From Hirschia baltica ATCC 49814 (GTDB lineage Bacteria > Pseudomonadota > Alphaproteobacteria > Caulobacterales > Hyphomonadaceae): a DNA stretch of 64,000 nt. The position numbers and the translations under genes are program-made. This document shows positions 55,245 through 64,000 of this stretch, piece by piece. Numbering within the stretch: position 1 is the first letter of the stretch; the number at the start of each line of letters is the position of its first letter. The notes below the pieces were generated by a model. It made no database searches. It was not told the DNA's origin and saw only the letters and a program-made list of their open reading frames with translations. Location: NCBI RefSeq assembly GCF_000023785.1, contig NC_012982.1, positions 1,612,001 through 1,676,000 of the forward strand. Reading direction: 5' to 3'.

Positions 55245-58200
55245 ATGAAAGTTTGGGATACGATTGCAGGGCTAAAAGCGCCCATCGACGCGTATGAATC
55301 TCCATTTGGAGCGGACGTGCGTGTGTTTGTTGAAGCTATCAATAAACGCAAAGGCGTTGGCGTGTATGTTGCGCGTGATGAACGCCAAGCTCTGCAAGTG
55401 TTATCAATAGCAAAATTCTTCCAGCCACATATGGCAATGATCAATTTTCCGGCTTGGGATTGTCTGCCTTATGATCGCGTTAGCCCAACGGCGCACATTT
55501 CGGCTATGCGCTGTTCTGCGCTTGCAAGATTATCTCACAGAGATCCTAAAGAGAAAATTCTTGTCGTCACGACCGCTCATGCGCTTGTTCAGCGAGTTGC
55601 ACCTGTTACCAAAATGGCAGAAGCCAGTTTTGCTGCCGGGATAGGCGCTGATGTTGATCAGCAAGCACTACAGGATTATCTGACGATTAATGGTTATACG
55701 CGAACCGACATCGTTCGTGAGCCGGGTGAATATGCCATTCGCGGTGGTATTGTCGATATATATCCGCCGGATAGAATTGAGCCGGTGAGGTTGGATTTTT
55801 TTGGAGATAATCTTGAATCTATCCGCTCTTTTGATGCTGAAAGCCAACGGTCTACAAACGATCTTAAAGAAATAGCTTTCGCACCAGTCAGTGAAATCTT
55901 CTTCACAGATGAAGCGCTTACTTTATTTCGTCGAAATTATCTTGAGAGCTTTGGGCCACCAGGTGGTGACCCTAGTTATGAAGCTGCACGCGCTAAAATA
56001 CGCAGGCAGGGTATAGACCAGTGGCTTCCTCTTTTTCACGAAAAGCTGGAAACGCTTTTAGAATATGCCGGTAATGATGCGCTGTTAGGGTTTGATAATC
56101 AGGCTGAAACAGTAGGGTTGGATAGGATTGCACAAGCTAAAGATTATTTTGAAACCCGCGTTCATGCTGCTGGCGGTGATGTCATGGATGCCAAAGTATT
56201 GGCTCCTGACAAGCTTTATCTTTCCAAAGACGAATTTGAATTAACGCGATCTTCAGGTGCGGTGGTTCGTTTTCATCCTTCTGAAAATCCAGGAAAGAAG
56301 GATGTTCTATTTGTCGGTGCTCGCGCAGGCAAAGATTTTGCGGTTGAACGGTCCAATCCAGAAGCCAATGTTTTTGATGCAGCAGTGAGTTTAGCAAAAG
56401 AACATTTAGCCAATAAACGAAAAGTGGTGTTTGCAGCTTGGTCAGCGGGATCAGCAGATCGTTTGAAAACTGTTCTGTCAGATCATGGATTGCCAGAGGT
56501 GCGGAGCGCTGAAGATTGGTCAGCAGCGAAAGCTGCAAATGCACCTGTCATCGTTGAAACGTCCATGGAATCTGGTTTTACGTTTTCTGACTTAGCTGTC
56601 ATCGCCGAGCAAGATATGCTGGGTGATAAGCTGGCAAGACCACGCAAACGTAAGAGGAAAACGGCTAGTTATATTGCAGAAGCGGCCGCTTTGTCTCCCG
56701 GTGATATGATTGTTCATATTGATCATGGTGTGGGTCGGTATGAGGGTCTTCAGACTGTTGATGTTGGATCAGCCCCGCATGACTGTTTAGAGCTAGTTTA
56801 TGCCGGTGGCGATAAGATTCTTTTACCCGTTGAAAACATAGAGTTGATCAGCCGTTACGGTGCAGATTCCGGTGAAGGATCGATGGATAAGCTGGGCGGC
56901 GCGGGATGGCAGTCTCGCAAAGCTAAAGCTAAGAAAAATATAATGGAAATGGCAGGCGACCTTATTCGCATTGCCGCAGAACGCGAAATGAGAAAAGCGG
57001 AGAAAACTGCTGATGCAGATGGTCTGTTTGATGAGTTTTGTGCACGTTTTCCATATGAAGAAACGGATGATCAACTTAATGCTATAGAAGATTGTCTGAG
57101 TGATTTAGCATCGGGTAAGCCGATGGATCGCTTAGTTTGTGGGGATGTCGGCTTTGGTAAAACTGAAGTCGCGCTTCGCACAGCTTTTGTTGCGGCAATG
57201 AGCGGGATGCAGGTCGCTATTATCGCGCCGACAACACTATTGGCACGTCAGCATTATAGAACGTTCAAAGAGCGGTTTGAGGGGTGGCCAATCAAGGTGC
57301 GGCAGCTCTCGCGGTTTGTATCGGCAAAAGAGCAAACCACGACACGCGAAATGCTTGCAAGCGGTGACGCAGATGTTGTTGTGGGCACACATGCAGTGAT
57401 TTCAAAACAAGTAAAATTCAAGCGTCTTGGCTTGCTGGTTGTAGACGAAGAACAGCGTTTTGGGGTTAAGCATAAAGAGCGCATGAAGGAGATGAAAGCC
57501 GATATTCATGTGCTAACTCTTTCTGCAACGCCTATTCCTAGAACACTGCAATTGGCGCTTACGGGTATTCGTGATCTATCCATTATCGCCACGCCGCCAA
57601 TCGATCGATTATCAGTGCGTACATATACGGTTGAGTTTGATCCGGTGACTGTGCGGGAAGCTTTACTGAGAGAACGTTATCGAGGTGGTCAATCGTATTT
57701 TATTGCGCCTCGTGTGTCTGATCTGCCATTCCTTGAGCGTTTTCTACGTGAGCAAGTTCCAGAAGTGTCGTTCTTGTCTGCGCATGGACAAATGGCATCG
57801 GGCCAACTTGAAGACATTATGAATGATTTTTATGATGGTAAAGCCGATGTTCTTCTTGCAACAACGATTGTGGAATCTGGCTTAGATATTCCGCGTGCCA
57901 ACACTATCGTTATCCATAGAGCTGACAAATTTGGTTTGGCTCAGCTTTACCAACTTCGTGGTCGTGTAGGGCGCTCTAAACTTCGTGCGTATGCCTATAT
58001 GACGACGAAAAAAGACATGGTGCTTTCAGAGACAGCTGAAAAACGCCTAAAAGTGTTGCAATCGCTTGATAGTCTTGGCGCTGGTTTCATGCTGGCTAGC
58101 CATGATCTAGATATGCGGGGCGGGGGTAACCTGCTGGGGGATGCACAATCGGGACATGTGCGCGAGGTGGGTGTTGAGCTGTATCAACAAATGCTGGAAG

Positions 58201-58703
58201 ATGCTGTAAATGCGCTTAAAACAGGTGAAGTAGAACCATCTGATGATTGGTCACCAATGATTGATCTTGGCGCTGCTGTTCTTATCCCTGATTATTATGT
58301 GGCTGATCTGACTGAACGTCTATCATTGTATCGTCGTTTGTCTGATCTTGAAACTGAGGAAGAGCGTGAAAGCTTTGCAGCCGAATTGATTGACCGATTT
58401 GGTGAACTTCCAGATGAAACCAAGCAATTGCTTGAGGTCACTGCTGTTAAAAATATGTGTAAAGAGCTTGGCATTTCCAAGCTCACGTCTGGCCCTAAAG
58501 GTGCAGTCATTACATTCCGTGATAAACCGCCGATAGATCCTGCACAATTAATTGCTTGGGTTCATACACGGCCAAGCATGATGAAGCTACGGCCGGATAT
58601 GAAGCTTGTTATCAACGGAACTTGGCCAAATGCCGAACATCGATTGAAGGCTGTGAAAGGTGTTTTAAGAGAATTAGACAGTGCGGCGAAAGATTCAGAT
58701 TAG
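55245..58703 (+). CDS. mfd: Transcription-repair coupling factor
   Basis: A protein of 1152 residues, the usual Mfd length. A UvrB-like N-terminal region (about 1-340) is followed by the RNA-polymerase-interacting domain near 480-560 (PGDMIVHIDHGVGRYEGLQ). The translocase domain has CGDVGFGKTEVALRTAF near 631-647 (Walker A), VVDEEQRFGVKHKERMK near 730, LSATPIPRTLQLAL, and the TRG region YQLRGRVGRSKLRAYAYM; an auto-inhibitory TRCF domain is at the C-terminus. It removes stalled RNA polymerase and recruits UvrA. Confidence 0.96.
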   Translation: MKVWDTIAGLKAPIDAYESPFGADVRVFVEAINKRKGVGVYVARDERQALQVLSIAKFFQPHMAMINFPAWDCLPYDRVSPTAHISAMRCSALARLSHRDPKEKILVVTTAHALVQRVAPVTKMAEASFAAGIGADVDQQALQDYLTINGYTRTDIVREPGEYAIRGGIVDIYPPDRIEPVRLDFFGDNLESIRSFDAESQRSTNDLKEIAFAPVSEIFFTDEALTLFRRNYLESFGPPGGDPSYEAARAKIRRQGIDQWLPLFHEKLETLLEYAGNDALLGFDNQAETVGLDRIAQAKDYFETRVHAAGGDVMDAKVLAPDKLYLSKDEFELTRSSGAVVRFHPSENPGKKDVLFVGARAGKDFAVERSNPEANVFDAAVSLAKEHLANKRKVVFAAWSAGSADRLKTVLSDHGLPEVRSAEDWSAAKAANAPVIVETSMESGFTFSDLAVIAEQDMLGDKLARPRKRKRKTASYIAEAAALSPGDMIVHIDHGVGRYEGLQTVDVGSAPHDCLELVYAGGDKILLPVENIELISRYGADSGEGSMDKLGGAGWQSRKAKAKKNIMEMAGDLIRIAAEREMRKAEKTADADGLFDEFCARFPYEETDDQLNAIEDCLSDLASGKPMDRLVCGDVGFGKTEVALRTAFVAAMSGMQVAIIAPTTLLARQHYRTFKERFEGWPIKVRQLSRFVSAKEQTTTREMLASGDADVVVGTHAVISKQVKFKRLGLLVVDEEQRFGVKHKERMKEMKADIHVLTLSATPIPRTLQLALTGIRDLSIIATPPIDRLSVRTYTVEFDPVTVREALLRERYRGGQSYFIAPRVSDLPFLERFLREQVPEVSFLSAHGQMASGQLEDIMNDFYDGKADVLLATTIVESGLDIPRANTIVIHRADKFGLAQLYQLRGRVGRSKLRAYAYMTTKKDMVLSETAEKRLKVLQSLDSLGAGFMLASHDLDMRGGGNLLGDAQSGHVREVGVELYQQMLEDAVNALKTGEVEPSDDWSPMIDLGAAVLIPDYYVADLTERLSLYRRLSDLETEEERESFAAELIDRFGELPDETKQLLEVTAVKNMCKELGISKLTSGPKGAVITFRDKPPIDPAQLIAWVHTRPSMMKLRPDMKLVINGTWPNAEHRLKAVKGVLRELDSAAKDSD

Positions 58704-58717
58704 AAAATGAGAAGCGT

Positions 58718-60001
58718 TTAGGCAGCTGCGTGTCCTTTGTCATTTTGCGTATTTGATAGCGCATCGGATAATAGCTGGTTGGCTGATTGCTCTGGATTTA
58801 ACTCTGTTACTTTCCAGCTAATGGTAACTTGTCTGGCCGGTTGGTTGAGTTCACTTTCAAATGCAGTTGCATCGAGAACACCTTCTATTCGCCGTGCCGC
58901 ATAACTTGCAGTTTGTTTCGTTGAGCCGGGCATAGAGATGGCGAGTGTTGAGTCATTTAAGCGAGTTGGTGCATCTTGCACTCTCAATAATGTGCGCACA
59001 ACGCTGGCAGTGTAGGCTAAATCTCTGATATCAGCTTTATCATCTGCTCCTAAGACATCTATAATTAGGACAGTAAGCGGTTGGTTGAAGTCAAGTGACC
59101 ACTCTATTTGACGGTCAAGATGATCTTCAAAGAAGTTTCTGGTGAACAGGCCAGTTTCCGCATCAGTAATGCTTGATTGAGGTGCTAAGAATTCTTTTGC
59201 CGACGGTGCTTGGTTTGAAGTAAGTTCAAGCAATTGGTCTGAAATAGCCTCTAGCGAAGAGTTGTCATCAATAATATCTGCGGCACTTTCAATGATGTGC
59301 TCACTAGGAATATAGTCTGACTTACCAAGCGCGAGTATGGGCATTTCTGCAAGGTTAGAACTGCGCTGGACCATTGCACAGAAATTATCAGGCCGAATTG
59401 ATGTAGCACTTACATCCAGCAAAACAGCAGCAAATTTATGGTCATGTAGATAGTCAAAAGCCGTGTATGCGCTGAAAGCTGCTATGATGTTGACCCCAAG
59501 TGTTTCCAGGTGATTTTTAAGGGACATGAAACGCGTGGAAGCTTCACCAACGTAGAGGACGTCATAGTTCTTATCTTCCGCTTGGGTAGTAAAGATACAA
59601 CCATAACGTTTGTAACTCTCGCGTCTTAACTCTATTTCTGCGCGTCGAGCCGCAGTACGGTGAGCAAAATGGAAGCGGGATCTGGCTAATTTTAACGCGT
59701 TGTCTGAACTCAATCGAACATCTGCACGTTTAGGTGTTTCTGCTCCGCACGGAAATTTGCCAAGAGTTACAATTAGACTACTAGAAAAGCGGCTTTCACA
59801 CGTGTATTGAATAACTTCTTCAACGAGAGCAGGGCGGCACGTTGTTAAGTCGATAAGGAATATATCGACCATATTTGAAAATTCCCCAGAATGTGCATCA
59901 AGCTGCAAATCTGCAAGGGTTTTACAAATGGTTTGTGAGCGGTCGTGGTCACCACATATGACTGAAATTTTGAGCTGATTTGAAAATTCACTTCGAGCCA
60001 T
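58718..60001 (-). CDS. Receiver-like protein with a degenerate GGDEF domain
   Basis: A protein of 427 residues. The N-terminal about 140 residues are an unassigned region ending in an Arg-rich helix. A receiver-like domain spans about 150-260 (YDVLYVGEASTRFMSLK, FAAVLLDVSATSI with a possible phospho-Asp, MPILAL). The C-terminal domain (about 275-415) is GGDEF-like: DAETGLFTRNFFEDHLDRQI and LTVLIIDV, but the active-site loop reads LNDSTLAISMPG instead of GG(D/E)EF, so cyclase activity is not expected. The layout recalls PleD/PopA-type c-di-GMP effectors. It is convergent with mfd and lies just downstream (minus strand) of the candidate small RNA and the active cyclase. Confidence 0.75.
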   Translation of the reverse strand: MARSEFSNQLKISVICGDHDRSQTICKTLADLQLDAHSGEFSNMVDIFLIDLTTCRPALVEEVIQYTCESRFSSSLIVTLGKFPCGAETPKRADVRLSSDNALKLARSRFHFAHRTAARRAEIELRRESYKRYGCIFTTQAEDKNYDVLYVGEASTRFMSLKNHLETLGVNIIAAFSAYTAFDYLHDHKFAAVLLDVSATSIRPDNFCAMVQRSSNLAEMPILALGKSDYIPSEHIIESAADIIDDNSSLEAISDQLLELTSNQAPSAKEFLAPQSSITDAETGLFTRNFFEDHLDRQIEWSLDFNQPLTVLIIDVLGADDKADIRDLAYTASVVRTLLRVQDAPTRLNDSTLAISMPGSTKQTASYAARRIEGVLDATAFESELNQPARQVTISWKVTELNPEQSANQLLSDALSNTQNDKGHAAA

Positions 60002-60065
60002 AGATATTCATCCCGCTTCAGAGGTACTGAAGCTGTAAGATGACTTATTTACCTTTAGGGTTGTT

Positions 60066-60319
60066 TAGACAAAGTTGATTTATTTCAATAAAATTTGATG
60101 TAAATTTTACGCAATTTATGATGTAAGTAATTATTTTATAAGTATTTTTATTTTTTTGTGTGGTTTGATGAATAGAGTGTGAATTGTGAAGTCAAATAGA
60201 ATTCATTCCAATAATATAAAATAGAAACACGACCAAAAAGGCTTTTAAGTCCCTCTAGAGCTGACGTGGTCAAATTATTCTTTACTGAACCGGCGTTTTC
60301 AAAACGTCGGTTTTTTTTT
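60066..60319 (+). ncRNA. Candidate small RNA with its own promoter and terminator
   Basis: On the plus strand, between two minus-strand genes, there is a good sigma70-type promoter: TAGACA (60066-60071), a 17-base spacer and TAAAAT (60089-60094). About 190 bases later there is a strong intrinsic terminator at 60288-60319. The implied transcript of roughly 215 nt has no meaningful ORF and contains internal pairing (GACCA near 60231 with TGGTC near 60267). No plus-strand gene upstream can account for the terminator. I recognise no known RNA family. Expression is unproven. Confidence 0.4.
60288..60319 (+). terminator. Intrinsic terminator, plus-strand orientation
   Basis: The arms AACCGGCGTTTT (60288-60299) and AAAACGTCGGTT (60301-60312) pair over 12 positions with one G-T wobble, followed by a run of nine T (60311-60319). 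On the minus strand no T-run follows, so it works for plus-strand transcripts only. Confidence 0.85.
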
Positions 60320-60383
60320 GAGGACTTTTTAGATTAATCAGGAAAGTAGCGACATATGCGCCTTGAGAGTATGCAAATCCCTC

Positions 60384-61427
60384 TTAGGATAAACTAGGAT
60401 CACTTTCCAGTGTAATACGGTTTCTACCAGTTTGCTTTGAGTGGTAGAGGCAATGGTCGGCCCGTTCTATCAAGTTTGAAGCGCCTTCACCGGAACGATA
60501 ATTTGCGATGCCAAAAGACACTGTTACCTGCCCAAGAGGTTCACCCGTGGATCTGCGGATTAATTTTTTAGATTCAATGGTTTTGCGAACACTTTCAGCA
60601 AATTCGAAAGCTGTATCGAGAATTGTTCTTGGCATAATGATAGCAAATTCTTCACCACCATAACGTGCCACCAATGATTCGTTTACTGCTTTTTGCGCCA
60701 ATGAATTGGCGACAAACCTTATAACTTGGTCACCGGTTTGATGGCCCCACGTGTCATTGAAATTTTTGAAAAAATCGATATCGCATATGATGAGGCATAA
60801 ATCTGAACCGCTTTCCAAGCTTTCATTGATGCGTCTTTGCAGAACTTCATCAAATTGCTTACGATTAGCAACACCTGTGAGACCGTCTGTTAGTGCTTCT
60901 GCGCGTGCTGCTTGAAGAGATGTCCGCAGCATTTCTATTTCACGAGTCGATCTCAAGAGTTGGCGGTTCAAATTGTGATTTATATCGGACATTTCAAGCG
61001 TTGATTCAGATAACACTGAAACAATTCGGTTAAGTGCATCCGTAGATAAATCTGATTTTGAAAGCGTTTTGGCAGCTTTATCTAGTGTAACGCCATACTC
61101 TTCAGTTGTGTTACCTGCGCTCTTTAAAGCTTCAACGGCATCTGCGATTTCTTTCGCAATTTTTGTGCCTGTCTCCATAACTTGAGATGAAAGCTGGGTG
61201 GCCCCAAAGAAACGGTTGTGTAGTTTTTCTAATTCAATGTCAGTTATGGGGAGTCCATTAGAGAGTTTTTTATCAATCTCTCGAGTTAAATCAGGAGCCC
61301 ATCCTCGAATGTAGTTTAACCAGATTTCGTAGTTTTGAGGCGTTGCGCACAGTTTATATTCACCGATTTTATCAACGGCTGCATGACCAGTTTCTACACC
61401 ATTGGGTCCTGTGAGTTGTTCATACAT
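60384..61427 (-). CDS. Diguanylate cyclase with N-terminal helical domain
   Basis: A protein of 347 residues, no signal peptide or membrane segment. The N-terminal half is helical, with heptad-like stretches near 80-190 (probable coiled coil and dimerisation). The C-terminal GGDEF domain (about 190-347) has ALTDGLTGVANRKQFDEVL, CDIDFFKNFNDTWGHQTGD and the active-site RYGGEEFAIIMP (GGEEF variant), so it should make c-di-GMP. The RxxD inhibitory site usually five residues before GGEEF is absent (VNESLVARYGGEEF). ATG at 61427. It lies about 380 bp upstream of the degenerate GGDEF gene on the same strand. Confidence 0.9.
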   Translation of the reverse strand: MYEQLTGPNGVETGHAAVDKIGEYKLCATPQNYEIWLNYIRGWAPDLTREIDKKLSNGLPITDIELEKLHNRFFGATQLSSQVMETGTKIAKEIADAVEALKSAGNTTEEYGVTLDKAAKTLSKSDLSTDALNRIVSVLSESTLEMSDINHNLNRQLLRSTREIEMLRTSLQAARAEALTDGLTGVANRKQFDEVLQRRINESLESGSDLCLIICDIDFFKNFNDTWGHQTGDQVIRFVANSLAQKAVNESLVARYGGEEFAIIMPRTILDTAFEFAESVRKTIESKKLIRRSTGEPLGQVTVSFGIANYRSGEGASNLIERADHCLYHSKQTGRNRITLESDPSLS

Positions 61428-61561
61428 TGGATCGGATCCCTAGAATCAAGGCTTTTCTCTTATTGCCAGCCACAATGATTGATAAGTGTAAATATTGATT
61501 AACCGCCGAACAATAATTGTCTATGAATTTGCTAAATAAGTACAGACAGAATTAATTATAC

Positions 61562-62998
61562 CTAGCTAGTCGATGTTGTATCCACGGGACGGAGCAAGAA
61601 AGCGGGAATGTGATCTCCCATGCCTTTGAATGAAGGGCCTAAATCGTCATGACCGCGACGGTTCGTTTTTTTCTTTTTGTCAGCTCGATCATTTGCGTTT
61701 TTAGAAGCCATATTTTCTGACTGTTCAACAGAAGTAGATTCAACTTTTTCTACATTCGGAGTGTCATCATGCTTTTTGGTGTGACGATTGCGGCGTTTCG
61801 AGTTTTTGTTTTCATTCTTATTGTTCTGTTTACGCTCAGGTCTTGAAGATACTTCTTCAATAGACTTTTTTATTGCGTCATTAGTAAACTCTTCGACGTC
61901 CTTGCTGATCCGTTTTACAACTGCATCCCAAAGCTTTTGATCACGTGGTGATACGATTGTGTAACTTTCACCTGTGCGACCTGCGCGCCCAGTACGTCCA
62001 ATTCGGTGTACATAATCGTCTGAGTTTGGCGGAGGAGCATAGTTAAACACATGCCCTACATCAGGAATATCCAAACCACGTGCAGCAACATCAGAAGCGA
62101 CCAACAACGTTAGGTCTCCATTTTTGAATTTTTCTAATGTTTCCATCCGATAAGATTGAGATAGGTCTCCATGGATTGGAGCTGCATCAAAACCGTGCGC
62201 ATTCAAGGATTTTGCAACGATGTCGACTTCTCTCTTTCTGTTGCAAAAAACAATGCCGTTTTTAACTTCGCAGCTGGCGATTATCGCCCGTAAAATCCCG
62301 CGCTTGATTTCATCTTTGTCGCTCGGGGACTTTGTAACGTGTTGTGTAATAAGCTCAGCCGTCTGAGCAGGGCGAGCGACCTCAATCTGCTTTGGATCAT
62401 TTTGAAATTGTTTGGTGAGCTTTGCTATTTCAGGAGGCATCGTAGCTGAAAACAAAAGAGTTTGCCGACGCGGAGGTAGCAGTTTACATATTTTTTCAAT
62501 GTCTGGAATGAATCCCATATCGAGCATTCTGTCTGCTTCATCAATAACCAGCATTTGCACACCAGTCATAAGCAAGCGGCCACGTTCGAAATGGTCCATT
62601 AAGCGACCTGGCGTCGCTATCAGAACATCAACACCAGCAGTTAATTTTTTATCTTGATCCGCGAAGGATACGCCGCCAATCAGTAGGGCCATATTCAGCT
62701 TGTGATTGACGCCGTATTTTTCAAAATTATCCGCAACTTGCGCAGCAAGTTCTCTAGTGGGCTCTAGGATAAGGGTTCTTGGCATTCTAGCTTTCGCTCG
62801 ACCTTGTCCTAGTTTATGGATCATCGGTAGGACAAATGCAGCGGTTTTCCCTGTTCCAGTTTGCGCGATTCCAGTTACATCACGACCTTGGATAATGGCC
62901 GGTATAGCTTGTGCTTGAATAGGAGTTGGTTCAGTGTAGCCTGTTTCCTTTACAGCACTAAGCACGCGAGGATCTAAGTCCAAATCATCAAATGTCAT
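61562..62998 (-). CDS. rhlE: DEAD-box RNA helicase, RhlE type
   Basis: A protein of 478 residues. The Q motif/Walker A are GYTEPTPIQAQAIPAI and AQTGTGKTAAF; the DEAD box is VIDEADRMLDMGF; motif III is LFSATMPPEI; motif VI is HRIGRTGRAGR. The C-terminal about 100 residues are Lys/Asn/Arg-rich and disordered (KNENKNSKRRNRHTKK), an RNA-binding tail as in other RhlE proteins. A hairpin lies just upstream of its start in the leader. Confidence 0.93.
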   Translation of the reverse strand: MTFDDLDLDPRVLSAVKETGYTEPTPIQAQAIPAIIQGRDVTGIAQTGTGKTAAFVLPMIHKLGQGRAKARMPRTLILEPTRELAAQVADNFEKYGVNHKLNMALLIGGVSFADQDKKLTAGVDVLIATPGRLMDHFERGRLLMTGVQMLVIDEADRMLDMGFIPDIEKICKLLPPRRQTLLFSATMPPEIAKLTKQFQNDPKQIEVARPAQTAELITQHVTKSPSDKDEIKRGILRAIIASCEVKNGIVFCNRKREVDIVAKSLNAHGFDAAPIHGDLSQSYRMETLEKFKNGDLTLLVASDVAARGLDIPDVGHVFNYAPPPNSDDYVHRIGRTGRAGRTGESYTIVSPRDQKLWDAVVKRISKDVEEFTNDAIKKSIEEVSSRPERKQNNKNENKNSKRRNRHTKKHDDTPNVEKVESTSVEQSENMASKNANDRADKKKKTNRRGHDDLGPSFKGMGDHIPAFLLRPVDTTSTS

Positions 62999-63308
62999 AT
63001 GGTCTTCATGTTCGATCGTTTTTTTACGATCGGCCTTTTAATTGCGCATGCTTCATATTTTAAAACCGGATTGTTTTCTAAGAAGGAAGTCATGCTGGGT
63101 TGTCATAGCGGCGCTTGAATGCCGCAAGCGCTGCGTTGGCAGCCGTATCAATCGTCGCGCACCATAGGCATAACTGTATAAGAGTCAATCTTTTGCGTAA
63201 AGCAGCACTGACATCGTTCAATACTGTGAGTTTGATCCCTGGTGCTTATCAAATCGTCAGGAATGGACGTTATTGTTTTATATGCAGGAATTTAGGGAAG
63301 CAGATAGG
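62999..63308. other. Intergenic region upstream of the RhlE gene
   Basis: About 310 bases without a supported gene. Next to the helicase start, CGATCGT (63013-63019) and ACGATCG (63026-63032) form a perfect 7-bp hairpin with a 6-base homopolymer loop, which would be in the 5' leader of the helicase mRNA about 15 nt from the ATG. The remainder holds the helicase promoter and the 3' side of the transglutaminase-like gene. Confidence 0.45.
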
Positions 63309-64000
63309 CTATAAAGGCTTAACGTCTACGCTTTGATAGCTTGTTTGTGATCCTTCAGCTCGTAATACGCCCTTGATTGGAGAGATATCGGAATAATCTC
63401 GCCCATATCCTATTACAATATGGTCTTCATTCACGATGATATTGTTTGTTGGGTCAAATTCAAGCCAGCCCATATCTGGGCCTAACCAAGCGCGAACCCA
63501 TGCATGCATGGCATCTGCACCTTCTAAACGTTCTTTTCCTTCTGGGGGAATAGTTCGTAGATAACCCGAAACGTATGCTGCTGGAATATTCAGACTTCGA
63601 AGGCAAGCTATCATGATATGAGAAAAATCCTGACAGACACCGTGTCTGTTGGCAAAGGATTGCTCATAAGGCGTGTCAACTTGCGTTGCTCTGGAATCGA
63701 AAGTCATATCTCGATTGATTGCCTGATTTATAGTTTTAACAATAGTGAATACACTCATATCAGCAGTAATTTGATCTAAAGTGTAATTTTGAACACACTC
63801 GGTCGATGTTATTCGTTGGGAGGGGCCAATAAAATGGTGAGGCGAATCTGGAGAAAGAGACCTTATTTCCTTAAGTATTGCCTTCATTTGATTGAGGAGA
63901 GGGCTGGTATCAGCGGGCACAACAATACTCTCCCTCGTAATTTGAGATTTTGCTTTGAAAACAAGTGATTTATGTGGTGCCTGAAATGCTATGTGAAGTG
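63309..64000 (-). CDS. Transglutaminase-like (cysteine protease fold) protein, 5' end outside window
   Basis: The frame stays open from the stop at 63309 to the right edge, so the N-terminus is missing; a GTG at 63920 is only an internal candidate. About 230 residues are visible. The transglutaminase catalytic triad region is clear: Cys in NRHGVCQDFSHIMIACLRSL, His in ADAMHAWVRAWLG and Asp in WLEFDPTNN. Such proteins are often encoded next to alpha-E and circularly permuted ATP-grasp proteins, which may lie beyond the window. Role unknown; possibly peptide cleavage or cross-linking. Confidence 0.87.
   Translation of the reverse strand, partial: LHIAFQAPHKSLVFKAKSQITRESIVVPADTSPLLNQMKAILKEIRSLSPDSPHHFIGPSQRITSTECVQNYTLDQITADMSVFTIVKTINQAINRDMTFDSRATQVDTPYEQSFANRHGVCQDFSHIMIACLRSLNIPAAYVSGYLRTIPPEGKERLEGADAMHAWVRAWLGPDMGWLEFDPTNNIIVNEDHIVIGYGRDYSDISPIKGVLRAEGSQTSYQSVDVKPL

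Noticed and set aside
1-64000. CRISPR array, insertion sequence or prophage
   Set aside because: No regularly spaced repeats, transposase, integrase or phage structural genes were seen; the only tandem repeat is the 6-bp coding microsatellite.

Overview
The window is 64 kb of dense chromosomal DNA from a Gram-negative bacterium, almost certainly an alphaproteobacterium. The evidence is the order rpoZ-spoT-pyrE-pdxJ-acpS-rnc-era, the recG/sdhE/mfd neighbourhood, a complete Entner-Doudoroff operon (zwf-edd-glk-eda-pyk), fused cysNC, an NDUFS6-type zinc-finger protein and an AST arginine-catabolism locus. By eye the GC content is only moderate (roughly low-to-mid 40s %). A marine or prosthecate Caulobacterales/Hyphomonadaceae-type organism is my best guess. 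I see no prophage, insertion sequence, CRISPR array or rRNA operon.

Layout. 1-6.3 kb: the end of a TonB-dependent receptor, a 2-hydroxycarboxylate transporter, a LysR regulator, then (minus strand) a LeuC/LeuD-type hydro-lyase pair followed by a D-2-hydroxyacid dehydrogenase. The start of the dehydrogenase is knocked out of frame by a C8-A7 homopolymer run. Together these genes look like an uptake-and-catabolism locus for an unidentified hydroxycarboxylate. 6.7-10.5 kb: tRNA-Ser(GCU), then an apparent zinc module made of an ABC ATPase, a permease carrying a Glu-His microsatellite loop, a DUF3299 protein and a divergent ZIP transporter around a Zur-like palindrome. 10.5-12.9 kb: a divergent pair of RyR-domain genes, one of them a two-TM protein with tandem Rossmann domains. 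12.9-15.7 kb: a small unknown protein, an SPFH protein and an FAD monooxygenase. 15.8-22.3 kb: the Entner-Doudoroff operon.

22.6-30.4 kb: a TraB/GumN lipoprotein, the zinc-finger protein, glmM, an ABC ATPase without an adjacent permease, and sulfate activation (cysD-cysNC-cysQ). 30.4-39.9 kb: arginine catabolism in two converging operons under a divergent Lrp/AsnC regulator (astC-astA2-DUF1338 facing astA-astB-M20 hydrolase-astD). 40-49 kb: kdsA, family-5 uracil-DNA glycosylase, a NYN protein, folK, and the conserved rpoZ-to-era cluster, which lacks the lepB often found inside it. 49-64 kb: a small membrane protein, a WaaE/KdtX-like glycosyltransferase, a DUF3089 protein that appears to lack its nucleophile, a DUF502 protein, recG, sdhE, mfd, a degenerate GGDEF protein, a candidate small RNA, an active-looking diguanylate cyclase, an RhlE-type helicase and the C-terminal part of a transglutaminase-like protein cut by the window edge.

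The least explained parts are the RyR-domain pair, the hydroxycarboxylate locus with its homopolymer frameshift, the Glu-His repeat permease, the DUF1338/M20 additions to the AST pathway, and an orphan plus-strand promoter/terminator pair near 60.1-60.3 kb. All functional statements are read from sequence and recalled family knowledge; no searches were run.
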